Source: Bifidobacterium sp. N4G05 (GTDB taxonomy: Bacteria; Actinomycetota; Actinomycetes; Actinomycetales; Bifidobacteriaceae). From it: DNA of 64,000 nt. Below, piece by piece: positions 41,134 to 49,855 of this stretch. The number at the start of each line of letters is the position of its first letter. Position 1 is the first letter of the stretch. Location of the stretch: assembly GCF_002742445.1 (NCBI RefSeq), contig NZ_NJNQ01000001.1, forward strand, positions 1 through 64,000. The letters are read 5' to 3'. The notes beneath the pieces are model-generated. The model was not told the DNA's origin, ran no database searches, and saw only the letters and a program-made list of their open reading frames with translations. The position numbers and the translations under genes are program-made.

Positions 41134-42360
41134 CTAGTTTTGCCCCATGAAACGCAACGGGTTGTCGACGAAGCGTCGCAAGCCGATTTCGGCCGCGCCC
41201 ATCAAGGCTGGACGGTCGACGACGTCAGCCACGAGCACGCTCGCTTCGACTTCCGGATATGCCAGCACTTGCGGACGTACCATGCGTTCGATCCTGCGGA
41301 TCAGTTCAGGTTCGAAACGCGCCCACAGACCACCGAGCATCACCACGTCGACGTCGCAGACATTGATGGTTGATGCGATTACGGAGGATATGGCCTCCAA
41401 AGCTTTTTCCACAACGGCCACGGTTTGCACGTCGCGCTGGCGCCAACGGTCGATCAGTTCGTCAATGGCACTGCTGGTCGCGGCGGCATCGCTGCTGGCG
41501 ATTCCGGCCGCACTCACCATGGAGCGCCTGCCCGCATACACTTCAAGGCAGCCGCGACGGCCGCAACGGCAGATGGGACCACGCATGTCGACGGAAACAT
41601 GACCCAATTCGCCGCTGAAACCATGATCGCCGCTCACCACACGTCCCTCACGGATCACCGCACCGCCGATGCCCACATCGGTCGACATGTAGATGAACGA
41701 ATCGGTCGGTTTGATCTGCCCTGAACCTTCACGCCGCGTGGCATAGCCGGGAACCTGCGCCAACGCAGCTGCATTGGCCTCATTGCAGGCAACAGGATCG
41801 AGTCGTTTGACCACATTGAACTGTTTGAGATCCAAACGTTCCCAACCGAGATTGCGCGCGCCCAACAATCGCAAATCATCGGTGACGAGACCCGGCAATG
41901 CCAAACCGGCGCCGGCAAGCACATAACCTTTCCTCGCAAGAGCATCTTCCTGCTGCAAAGCAAGCTCATCGAGACGGGCGAAAATCTCCCGCTCGTCGGC
42001 ATTGGACATGTCGGCGTCAACCCACTGCTCCCCCACAACGGAACCGTCGAGATCGAGCACCACCACGCCATAACCGTCTGTGTTGGCCTGCAATCCCATG
42101 CCGCACATGCGACCGCTCTTGATTTCAAGCGGAATGCTAGGACGCCCATACAACGTCTGGCCGGAGGGGGAACCCTCCACCAGAATCTCATTGTCGAGCA
42201 TCAACGACACCAGTACCGACATGGCCGCTTTGGTCAATCCGGTTTTCTTGGCAAGATCGGCGCGACTCATTGGTTCGGTGGCACGCAACAGCGAGTCGAG
42301 CACCACGGAAAGATTATGGTTTCGCAAATCGTCTTGATTGATACTCCGCAGTGAAGCCAT
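41134..42360 (-). CDS. ROK-family transcriptional repressor (XylR-like)
   Basis: 408 aa. The N-terminal winged helix (SRADLAKKTGLTKAAMSVLV, ~35-54) is followed by a ROK sugar-binding fold with the zinc motif CRCGRRGCLEVYAG and the glucokinase-like GIGGAVIREGRVVSGDHGFSGELGH stretch. It is divergent from xylB with 169 bp between. By location it probably represses xylose catabolic genes and binds xylose. Confidence 0.9.
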   Translation of the reverse strand: MASLRSINQDDLRNHNLSVVLDSLLRATEPMSRADLAKKTGLTKAAMSVLVSLMLDNEILVEGSPSGQTLYGRPSIPLEIKSGRMCGMGLQANTDGYGVVVLDLDGSVVGEQWVDADMSNADEREIFARLDELALQQEDALARKGYVLAGAGLALPGLVTDDLRLLGARNLGWERLDLKQFNVVKRLDPVACNEANAAALAQVPGYATRREGSGQIKPTDSFIYMSTDVGIGGAVIREGRVVSGDHGFSGELGHVSVDMRGPICRCGRRGCLEVYAGRRSMVSAAGIASSDAAATSSAIDELIDRWRQRDVQTVAVVEKALEAISSVIASTINVCDVDVVMLGGLWARFEPELIRRIERMVRPQVLAYPEVEASVLVADVVDRPALMGAAEIGLRRFVDNPLRFMGQN

Positions 42361-42409
42361 AGTTCCCTCCTCTTTGACGCGTTTTTGCCGAAAAAGCGCA
42401 CCGTCTCAA

Positions 42410-42464
42410 TAGTTAAATCACTTTATGATGGTACACTAGACATTATAGTTCATTCATCTAACTA
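42410..42464. promoter_or_regulatory. Candidate ROK/XylR operator in the regulator-xylB intergenic region
   Basis: Arms TAGTTAAATCA (42410-42420) and TCATCTAACTA (42454-42464) form an inverted repeat with 9 of 11 positions matched. Between them lie TATAAT-like sequences for both strands. The TTTAGTTA half resembles the TTAGTTT half of the Bacillus XylR operator. Confidence 0.5.
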
Positions 42465-42529
42465 AATGAGGTGGCGAACGGTGCAAATTCCTTGCACTTC
42501 GTTGCGCCAGCTCACCGCAAGGAGACACA

Positions 42530-44050
42530 ATGACTCGAACTCTCGTGGCCGGCGTCGACACCTCGACCCAGTCCTGCAAAGTGCGCGTGACCAACGCCGA
42601 AACCGGTGAAATGGTACGATTCGGCCAGGCCAAACACCCCAATGGCACGTCTATCGACCCGAAATTCTGGTGGGACGCGTTCCTCGAGGCAGCCCAGCAG
42701 GCCGGCGGACTTGACGATGTTGAAGCACTGGCCGTTGGCGGTCAGCAGCACGGCATGGTGATTCTCGACCAGCAAGGCAACGTGATTCGCGACGCCATGC
42801 TATGGAACGACGTAAGCTCGGCGCCACAGGCCGCGGCCCTCATCGAAAAGATGGGCGAGGCTCCCGCCGAAGAAGGCGAACCGGAAGATGTGATTGCACG
42901 TGGCAAGCAGCGTTGGGTCAAAGCCGTTGGCTCCTCCCCCGTTGCTTCCTTCACGCTGACCAAGGTGGCGTGGGTGGCTGAAAACGAACCGGAAAACGCT
43001 AAGAAGATCGCCGCGATCTGCCTGCCGCACGATTGGCTGAGCTGGCGTATCGCCGGCTACGGCCCGGTCGCGGAAGGAGAGGACGCACACTTGGAAGCGC
43101 TGTTCACCGACCGTTCCGACGCTTCCGGCACCATCTATTACGATGCCGCTTCCAACGAATACCGCCGCGATCTGATCGCCATGGTGCTTGAGCCAGCGGA
43201 AAGTACCGAAGCGGCACGCGAGCACGCCAACGCAATCATGCTGCCGACCGTGCTTGGACCGCACGATGCCGCCGCAGTCAAGGCAAGCCCGGAAATCGCC
43301 GGCAAGAACGTTGAGGGTGGTTGCATCATCGCACCGGGCGGCGGCGACAACGCCATGGCGTCCCTCGGACTTGGCATGAGCGTGGGTGACGTTTCCGTTT
43401 CATTGGGCACTTCCGGCGTGGCAGCAGCCATTTCCGAAAATCCGACCTACGATCTGACCGGTGCCGTTTCCGGCTTCGCCGACTGCACCGGCCACTACCT
43501 GCCACTGGCTTGCACCATCAACGGATCGCGCATTCTTGACGCCGGCCGTGCAGCCCTCGGCGTCGACTACGACGAACTCGCATCCCTGGCATTCGCTTCC
43601 GAACCGGGCGCCGGCGGCATTACGCTGGTGCCGTATTTCGACGGCGAACGCACGCCGAACCGCCCGGACGCGACCGCAACCCTTTCCGGCATGACGCTGG
43701 CCAACACCACACGCGAGAACATGGCCCGCGCGTTCGTCGAAGGCTTGCTGTGCTCCCAGCGCGACTGTCTAGAGCTTATCCGTTCGCTTGGCGCTGAGAT
43801 TTCCCGCATTCTGCTTATCGGCGGCGGCGCGAAGTCCAAGGCAATCCGCACGCTCGCGCCGAGCGTGTTCGGCATGGACGTAACCCGCCCGACCACCGAC
43901 GAGTATGTTGCCATCGGCGCCGCCCGTCAGGCCGCCTGGGTGCTGTCCGGCGAAACGGAACCGCCAGCATGGCCGCTCACCATCGACGGCGTGGAAACCG
44001 GCGAGCCGACCGAAGCCGTGTACGAGGCCTACGTAAAAGCACGCGGCTAA
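42530..44050 (+). CDS. xylB: Xylulokinase
   Basis: 506-aa FGGY sugar kinase. The N-terminal phosphate loop region is AGVDTSTQSCKVRV, followed by VGGQQHGMV, and the C-terminal ATP site is LLIGGGAKSKAIR. It phosphorylates D-xylulose from XylA so that it enters the bifid shunt at xylulose-5-phosphate. A strong AAGGAG site lies 5-6 nt upstream. It is divergent from the ROK regulator. Confidence 0.95.
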   Translation: MTRTLVAGVDTSTQSCKVRVTNAETGEMVRFGQAKHPNGTSIDPKFWWDAFLEAAQQAGGLDDVEALAVGGQQHGMVILDQQGNVIRDAMLWNDVSSAPQAAALIEKMGEAPAEEGEPEDVIARGKQRWVKAVGSSPVASFTLTKVAWVAENEPENAKKIAAICLPHDWLSWRIAGYGPVAEGEDAHLEALFTDRSDASGTIYYDAASNEYRRDLIAMVLEPAESTEAAREHANAIMLPTVLGPHDAAAVKASPEIAGKNVEGGCIIAPGGGDNAMASLGLGMSVGDVSVSLGTSGVAAAISENPTYDLTGAVSGFADCTGHYLPLACTINGSRILDAGRAALGVDYDELASLAFASEPGAGGITLVPYFDGERTPNRPDATATLSGMTLANTTRENMARAFVEGLLCSQRDCLELIRSLGAEISRILLIGGGAKSKAIRTLAPSVFGMDVTRPTTDEYVAIGAARQAAWVLSGETEPPAWPLTIDGVETGEPTEAVYEAYVKARG

Positions 44051-44089
44051 TCAATCAGCCATCGTGAATCCGGCATGATCCAACACAAA

Positions 44090-44130
44090 AAATGGGTGCC
44101 GTCACAGCCAAACCGTGACGGCACCCATTT
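44090..44130. terminator. Bidirectional terminator between xylB and CHAP gene 2
   Basis: 16-bp perfect stem AAATGGGTGCCGTCAC / GTGACGGCACCCATTT flanked by A and T runs, placed between convergent genes. Confidence 0.9.
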
Positions 44131-44161
44131 GCATTAAAATCACAATCCCCAAAAACACTAT

Positions 44162-45539
44162 TCAGTGCACAAACCAGTACTGGCCCCTATTCACCAATAC
44201 TCTCGAGTGCATCAGAAACGGACCTCCCCCAATTCATTTCCGAAATCAGGAACGTACCGTCTCCATACATTGCTTCGACAACGGCGACATGACCACATGA
44301 GCCATCGGCACCGTCTTGGCCGGGGCGGAAAGAGATCGCCGCTCCGACTTGAGGGTTATGATCGACTCTCAAACCATATGCCGGCGCAGTCAGATACCAT
44401 TCCCCTCCGTTATGCAAATAAGACGGCGTGCCAATGCCCATTTCCGCACGACGGTTGTACGCATACCATGTGCATTGGCCGGCCGGATACATGTTCCCGT
44501 AATCTCCGTTATGCGTGCCCTGACCAGTAGTGGACGGCACACTTGGCTGGGACGGCTGAGACGGCTGAACTGGATTCGAAGGCCGCTGCGGAGTCATATT
44601 TCCCGAAGAAGCGGAATTACCCGGTTTTGCAGGCTGCGGAGCGGACTGACCGGGATTGGCACTGCCAGCCGCATCCGCCTGTTGCTGTGCGTACTGTCTG
44701 TTGGCATCATCGATTTTTGATTGAAGAAGCACCGTTTGCACGGCCTGTTTCGCCGCATCGGATTGCAGCTGATCCTGCTTGCTTTCCAATTCCGCACGAC
44801 GATTCTCGCCTTGCACACGCAATGCGTCCAAGGAATCTCTAACATCCTGCGCTTCCGACGCGGCAGACAGCGCAGCTGCAGCTTTAGTATCGGCATCAGA
44901 CTTGAGTTTGGCGATGCGTTGTTCGATGGCCTTCAGACGCTCGCCACGATTCATGGACACATTCAGATCATCAGCATCCGCAGCGGCGGCATTCGCCTCG
45001 GTTCGCGCCAAAGCGTCTCGCGTCTGCATGGCGGACACAAATTCCTTCGTGCTTTTCGCACCCGTAACAACAGCTATCGCGTCCGCGGCATTCGAGCCAT
45101 GCAACGATTCACGCGCCATTGATGCCACGGCAGCATGTGAATCGTCATAATCCGCGCCAGTTTGAGCTATTTTCTCTTTGAGATCCTGCTCATCCTTACG
45201 CGCGGCATCAAGTCTGTCCGCAGCGGCATCGGCTTCGCTTTGAGCCTGAGCCGCAGCATCATTAGCTGCATCAGCTTTCTCTTGAGCTACCGGAATCTGA
45301 GTATTCGTCAGTTTGTCGAGCTCGACGACCTGTTCGAGCAGATCGGACTGGACACCTTTCAACTGCTCACGAAGCGCCTGCTCCCGCTGCACACTATTCA
45401 CATGGGAATTCTGCGCTGCAACCAAATCCGAATAGGTATCCGCGTGAGCCTCGAACGACAACACCGCGCAGACCGCCACCATCCCAACCGACACTGCGCA
45501 CGATACGTATTTCAATATATTTGAAGCGAAAACTCCCAT
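44162..45539 (-). pseudogene. Secreted coiled-coil CHAP protein 2, C-terminus frame-shifted
   Basis: Paralogue of the hydrolase at 11660: signal peptide (ends near AHA), coiled coil, Pro/Ser/Gln linker and CHAP domain with Cys (AGQCTWYAYNRR) and His ([10 protein letters not shown]). After SEMNWG the open frame runs into RSVSDALESIGE and stops at 44187. Removing one G from the G5 tract (plus-strand C5 at 44226-44230) restores GGPFLMHSRVLVNRGQYWFVH ending at 44162, matching the paralogue's QFWYVH end. Most of the CHAP domain is intact; the last ~20 residues are altered. It is either a true lesion, a phase-variable tract or a sequencing error. ATG 45539 (AAGGGG upstream) is preferred; TTG 45548 is possible. 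Confidence 0.88.
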
Positions 45540-45978
45540 ATGATTCAATACCCCTTCATATTTGTCCTTTGTATCCTATCATGGATAAAAACCAAGAGAC
45601 TCGGGGGGGTATTCTGCATATGATCATGTGCCACTCATTCAGCAATAATCGCACATTTCTGTTGTGTTAGCCCTACAGCCACGTTACCCAGCCTCACAAT
45701 TCAGTCATTTTGTCGCACGATCCTCTTTATTTGACCTCACGATTCCTTCTTTCTTATTAATTTACGAACCGCGAGATGAAGATATCGGTTGGAGGGTATC
45801 AACAGGCGTGACCCCTATACTCAGTATTGTCTCTTCATGAACGCTCACATCTTGTCCTACGCAAAATCCTCCTTATCCATCCCATATTTTTGAGCATACG
45901 AAAGCCACCCGCAGTCAACGGACGGCTCACGCAAGGAATCGGAAGGAAGATAAGGAGGAAAAGAGAGCTGATGAAAGG

Positions 45979-46007
45979 CGAGCCGGAGCAGAGTGCGCCC
46001 CGGCTCG
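45979..46007 (-). terminator. Hairpin below xylA; the rest of 45540-46051 holds no recognisable gene
   Basis: CGAGCCGG / CCGGCTCG with a short CTTT after it on the minus strand is a likely xylA terminator. The remaining ~430 bp up to the CHAP gene has no convincing ORF or RNA gene; a small inverted repeat TATCC-N6-GGATA (45572-45587) lies in the presumed CHAP promoter. Confidence 0.6.
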
Positions 46008-46051
46008 TAATATGACCCGATTTGCAGCTGGGTCAGGCTGTCATCGCGAGA

Positions 46052-47398
46052 TCAGGCCTCGGCCAGAGCTTCGACAATGTAGTTGTTGATCGTGGCCTTG
46101 ACGGACTCAAGGTGATCGGACTTAGTGGCCTCGATGAGCTTGGACTGCGGGATGTCCAGAGCGTACTCTTCGAGGGAAGCCAGGCTTGCGGTGCCGTTCT
46201 CGATGGTTGCGCCGATGCCGGAATCGAAGGAGCTGTAGCGCTCGGCCTGCAGATTCTCGATGACCTTGTCCTCGTGCATCTTGGCAGCGACCAAGAGACC
46301 TGCAGCGAATGCATCCATACCTGCGATGTGGGAGCGGAACAGATCCTCGGCGGCGAAGGAGGTGCGGCGCGGCTTGGCATCGAAGTTCAGGCCGCCGTGA
46401 GGGCCGATCTGACCCTCGGCGAGGACCTCCCACATGACGGTGGAAGTCTCGTACAGGTCGGTCGGGAACTCATCCATATCCCAGCCGATGAGCTTGTCGC
46501 CCTGGTTGGCATCGAGGGAGCCGAGCACACCGGCCTCGCGAGCGGTACGAATCTCGTGCTGGTAGGTGTGGCCTGCCAGATTGGCATGGTTGCCTTCAAG
46601 GTTCAGCTTCATGAAGTCGATGTCGTAGGTCTTAAGGAAGGCGATGGCGGTGGATGCATCGAAGTCATACTGGTGCATCGTCGGCTCCTTGGCCTTCGGC
46701 TCAATCAGGAACTGAGCGTCCAGGCCGATCTCCTGAGCATACTCGTGGCACATGTGGAAGAACTTGGCCATGTGCGCCTGTTCGCGCTTCATCTGCGTAT
46801 TCCACAGGTTCTCGTAGCCTTCACGTCCACCCCAGAACACGTAGTTCTCAGCACCCAGGCGCTTGGCGATCTCCAAGGAGTGCTTCAGCTGGCCACCGGC
46901 ATAAGCGTAGATGTCGGCGAACGGGGAGGTGGAAGCGCCGGAAACGAAGCGTGGGTTGGTGAACAGGGAGGAGGTGTTCCACAGCAGCTTGATACCGGTG
47001 GACTTCATGTTCTCTTCGATCTTGTCGACGACCTTGTCCAGGTTCTTGTCGGTCTCGCGCAGGGTATCGCCTTCCGGAGCGATATCGCGATCGTGGAAGC
47101 AGAAGTACTCGACACCAAGCTTCTGGAAGAACTCGAAGGCGTAGTCGACCTTGGCCAGGGCCTCATCCTCAGCATTGGAGTACTTGCCGTACCACGGACG
47201 CTGGGCGGTGCCGGTGCCGAACGGATCGACCAGCTCCTGATCGAAAGTGTGCCACCAAGCGACGCCGAAACGCAGCCAGTCCTTCATCTTCTTGCCGGCA
47301 ACAACCTTGTCGGCATCGTAGTAATGGAAAGCCAGACCCTCCTGCGGTCCCTTTTCACGACCGACATACGGAATCTTTTCGATATCCCACAGACCCAT
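46052..47398 (-). CDS. xylA: Xylose isomerase
   Basis: 448-aa class II xylose isomerase interconverting D-xylose and D-xylulose. Active-site stretches are [13 protein letters not shown] (His, Asp), [23 protein letters not shown] and [12 protein letters not shown]. Length is typical of the longer class. GGAG lies ~8 nt before the ATG. It has its own promoter at 47481-47510 and is separated from xylB by the CHAP gene, so the two xyl genes are independent transcripts. Confidence 0.97.
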   Translation of the reverse strand: MGLWDIEKIPYVGREKGPQEGLAFHYYDADKVVAGKKMKDWLRFGVAWWHTFDQELVDPFGTGTAQRPWYGKYSNAEDEALAKVDYAFEFFQKLGVEYFCFHDRDIAPEGDTLRETDKNLDKVVDKIEENMKSTGIKLLWNTSSLFTNPRFVSGASTSPFADIYAYAGGQLKHSLEIAKRLGAENYVFWGGREGYENLWNTQMKREQAHMAKFFHMCHEYAQEIGLDAQFLIEPKAKEPTMHQYDFDASTAIAFLKTYDIDFMKLNLEGNHANLAGHTYQHEIRTAREAGVLGSLDANQGDKLIGWDMDEFPTDLYETSTVMWEVLAEGQIGPHGGLNFDAKPRRTSFAAEDLFRSHIAGMDAFAAGLLVAAKMHEDKVIENLQAERYSSFDSGIGATIENGTASLASLEEYALDIPQSKLIEATKSDHLESVKATINNYIVEALAEA

Positions 47399-47480
47399 GG
47401 ATTGCTCCTTTGCTATTGGTTTTTACTTTCGTAAGACCTTGTTTTTCCCGTCAAGCGGATTTCCGCCTGTCTTGATGTAC

Positions 47481-47510
47481 ATAATAAAATCAATTTCCTA
47501 AATTTGTCAA
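47481..47510 (-). promoter_or_regulatory. xylA promoter with operator-like repeat in the spacer
   Basis: Read on the minus strand: -35 TTGACA (47510-47505), 18-bp spacer, -10 TATTAT (47486-47481). The spacer holds the inverted repeat AATTT-CCT-AAATT (47492-47504), well placed for repression by the ROK regulator. Confidence 0.65.
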
Positions 47511-47631
47511 TTCAGTGAACTATTCGGCGTTTCTATTGAAGAATAGCCAATTATCAACTCAGTGATAAGGTGAGCATGTTTGTTGCACCGCAGCGCTACG
47601 CAATGAAGCGCCCAATCGAAAGAAGAAATCC

Positions 47632-47859
47632 ATGAGCGAAAACGTCGACACCATCTGCGTGCATGGAGGCTACCAACCTGCAAACGGTGAATCCCGCACG
47701 CCCCCGATCATTCAGGCGACAACCTTCAAATACAAGTCAAGCGAACAGATGAGCCGACTGTTCGACCTATCCGAATCCGGATACTTCTACACCCGACTGC
47801 AGAACCCAACCAACGACGTCATCGTTGATCTCGATCAGGCACTCGCCGCTGTGCAGTGA
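47632..47859 (+). pseudogene. Remnant of O-acetylhomoserine sulfhydrylase (metY) with internal deletion
   Basis: 75 codons. Residues 1-~62 are the conserved N-terminus of the Cys/Met-metabolism PLP enzymes (TICVHGGYQP, PPIIQATTFKY, GYFYTRLQNPTND). The last ~13 (VIVDLDQALAAVQ plus stop) look like the normal C-terminal end of MetY, where DLxxAL precedes the stop. About 350 residues, including the PLP lysine, are missing between them. A GAAAGAAG ribosome site and a downstream hairpin are retained. It is not a functional enzyme. Confidence 0.85.
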
Positions 47860-47880
47860 TTCTCACTCAAAATCACATCA

Positions 47881-47918
47881 GGAAGGCCGTACCCCCCCAC
47901 TCAGAGGTGCGGTCTTCC
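47881..47918 (+). terminator. Hairpin after the metY remnant
   Basis: GGAAGgCCGtACC paired with GGTgCGGtCTTCC, 22 bp after the stop; probably the original metY terminator, with a weak T-rich tail. Confidence 0.65.
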
Positions 47919-47983
47919 TCCTATCCGAGTAGACTCGCACGCCATACTCATCTTGCACGGGCGCACCAATCATCTGAAATCCC

Positions 47984-48155
47984 TTATATGTGGCAGATTA
48001 AGGCATCTTCAAAATCCGATTTGCGCTATATGTGGCAGATTCACACTACATTCGAGGGTATAAATCCATAGAAAAATCCCGTTAAGAAATCTCAGGTCTG
48101 CCACATATAGCGATTTTGACTTTTCCAGCACCGTGGAATCTGCCACACATAACGG
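47984..48155. repeat. 42-bp-phased inverted repeat array 1
   Basis: Four copies of the ~13-bp core TATATGTGGCAGA: forward at 47985 and 48027, inverted (CTGCCACATATAG and the variant CTGCCACACATAA) at 48098 and 48140. Within each orientation the copies are exactly 42 bp apart. The spacers are unrelated. It lies between the convergent metY remnant and amidohydrolase and touches the amidohydrolase stop. The rest of the ~300-bp gap holds only the hairpin at 47881. Confidence 0.9.
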
Positions 48156-48158
48156 TTT

Positions 48159-49658
48159 TCATTCAGCCTGTTGGTACGTCCAGCGACCGGCAAGCATAGT
48201 GCCAAGCACATGCTCGGGCATGGCACGCATGGCCTCCGGAGAATCGATTATGCTCGGATCACAGTCCAGAAGTACCAAATCGGCCGCATCTGCGTCCCGC
48301 AAAGCCACGCGTCCGACCGCGGTGGACGAAGCGAGCGCCGTTTCAAAATCAAGGCACTGCTCAGGTTGGAAAGGCTCGCGGTCGGAACTTTCCGTACCGA
48401 ATACCGCCGCGGAGATGGCCAGCCATGGGTCCAGCGGCGCGACCGGCGCATCCGAACCCATGAGCAGTTTGGTCCCCGCCTTATGCAGGCTATTGAATGC
48501 GTAAGGGATTCCGGCGGGGGTGCCCCAGAATCGCGCGATGACGTCACGATCGTCCATGGCGTGCTGCGGTTGGATGCTTGCGGCAAGTCCCAGCTGCGCG
48601 AGTCGCGGAATGTCGCACTCCTTGAGCATTTGGGCATGCTCAATGGAACCATGCGCATGGGTGCGTTCGACACAATCAAGCACAATGGTGTTCGCTTCAT
48701 CGCCGATGGCATGACAGGCGATGTCGAAGTCATGTTCGACGGCGAGTCGCATGTACGACTCGATTTGCTCAGGGACATAGCTCAATGTACCGTAGGTTTC
48801 CGGTCTGATGCCCGAATATGGCATGGAACAGTAGGCGGAACGGGTGTTGAGCGAGCCATCGGAGATCATCTTCATCGCGCCGACGTGACCCAAACCATGA
48901 CTTCCGGGCAATTCGTCTCCGGTGTGCCAGCCGTCGTCGATGGCTTGCCGGAGTCTCTCGGGATATATGCCAACCTCGACACGCAGACCATCAAGCCCTT
49001 GCGAGAATCGGTTAATCCACGTGTCGATGTTCTCCGCCATCTCATAGTCGCGCACGCCGACCACGCCTTTACTCGCAGCGTCGTGTTCGGCGTTGCGCAA
49101 CAGATGCATCAGCTCATTGGCCGCACCAGGTCCTTTGTCCAGCTTGCAGTAGGCGTCGAACCACTCAAGCTCGCCGACGAGTCCGGATTCGTCCACATCT
49201 ACGCCAAGCTTGCGCGCGGCGGCAGAGTTCACCCAACCGCAATGCATATCGGCACTTGACAGCGCCACCGGCTGGTCTCCCGCCACCGCATCGATCGCGG
49301 CCAGGGTCGGCTGGGCGTCATCGGACCACAGGGAATGCCGGAAGCGCATGCCGACCACATATTGGTTCGGGTCGAGTGCGCCGCTTTCACGACGCTCCTC
49401 CAAGTGCCGACGCAACATGTCGAGCGCTTCGCCGGCACTGCGTGCATCAATCAGATCGAGCCGTCCCAATGTGTACGACCACTGCGTGAAATGTGTGTGG
49501 CAGTCCCACAATCCGGGAATCACCCATATCTTCGAAGCAGCATCCGTTGGCCCTTCCGAAGGTCGCACCGAAGCTATTCGCCCGTGACCGACAGCAATGT
49601 CGACCGGCTTATCCGAACCTACGAAACACACGTTTTCAATCACACACGGCTCGCCCAT
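48159..49658 (-). CDS. Amidohydrolase, YtcJ-like
   Basis: 499-aa metal-dependent hydrolase. The barrel metal motif HxH is in WDCHTHFTQW (~50-59). SSADMHCGWVNSAAARKLG, ACHAIGDEANTIVLD and LLMGSDAPVAPLDPW are further family blocks, and the beta-sandwich end is typical. No signal peptide is present. Members are annotated as exoenzyme-regulatory or N-substituted formamide deformylase-like; the substrate here is unknown. It is a stand-alone gene in an accessory-looking stretch between the two repeat arrays. Confidence 0.85.
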   Translation of the reverse strand: MGEPCVIENVCFVGSDKPVDIAVGHGRIASVRPSEGPTDAASKIWVIPGLWDCHTHFTQWSYTLGRLDLIDARSAGEALDMLRRHLEERRESGALDPNQYVVGMRFRHSLWSDDAQPTLAAIDAVAGDQPVALSSADMHCGWVNSAAARKLGVDVDESGLVGELEWFDAYCKLDKGPGAANELMHLLRNAEHDAASKGVVGVRDYEMAENIDTWINRFSQGLDGLRVEVGIYPERLRQAIDDGWHTGDELPGSHGLGHVGAMKMISDGSLNTRSAYCSMPYSGIRPETYGTLSYVPEQIESYMRLAVEHDFDIACHAIGDEANTIVLDCVERTHAHGSIEHAQMLKECDIPRLAQLGLAASIQPQHAMDDRDVIARFWGTPAGIPYAFNSLHKAGTKLLMGSDAPVAPLDPWLAISAAVFGTESSDREPFQPEQCLDFETALASSTAVGRVALRDADAADLVLLDCDPSIIDSPEAMRAMPEHVLGTMLAGRWTYQQAE

Positions 49659-49758
49659 ACATCCTCATTTCAACGTGATGTTCTACCCGTGCCATGGTAT
49701 CCCGCAGCAGCGCAGTAACGCACGTTCGTCTCAATCAGGCATGCCGGCGGCCGACTGT

Positions 49759-49804
49759 TTATCCACATTTTTTGCGCATAACCTCGGTTATCCACTTATC
49801 CACT
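49759..49804. promoter_or_regulatory. Three DnaA-box-like 9-mers upstream of the DUF559 gene
   Basis: TTATCCACA (49759-49767, exact consensus) and TTATCCACT twice (49788-49796 and 49796-49804, sharing one base), all in the same orientation within 46 bp, next to a T-rich stretch. Role unknown. Confidence 0.45.
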
Positions 49805-49855
49805 GTTTTTCGAATACGGATGGCAGAGACCGACCAATCCCTTTATTCTTGCTCC

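Noticed and set aside
45827-46015. 62-codon frame below xylA
   Set aside because: Weak start, unremarkable peptide, overlaps the xylA terminator hairpin.
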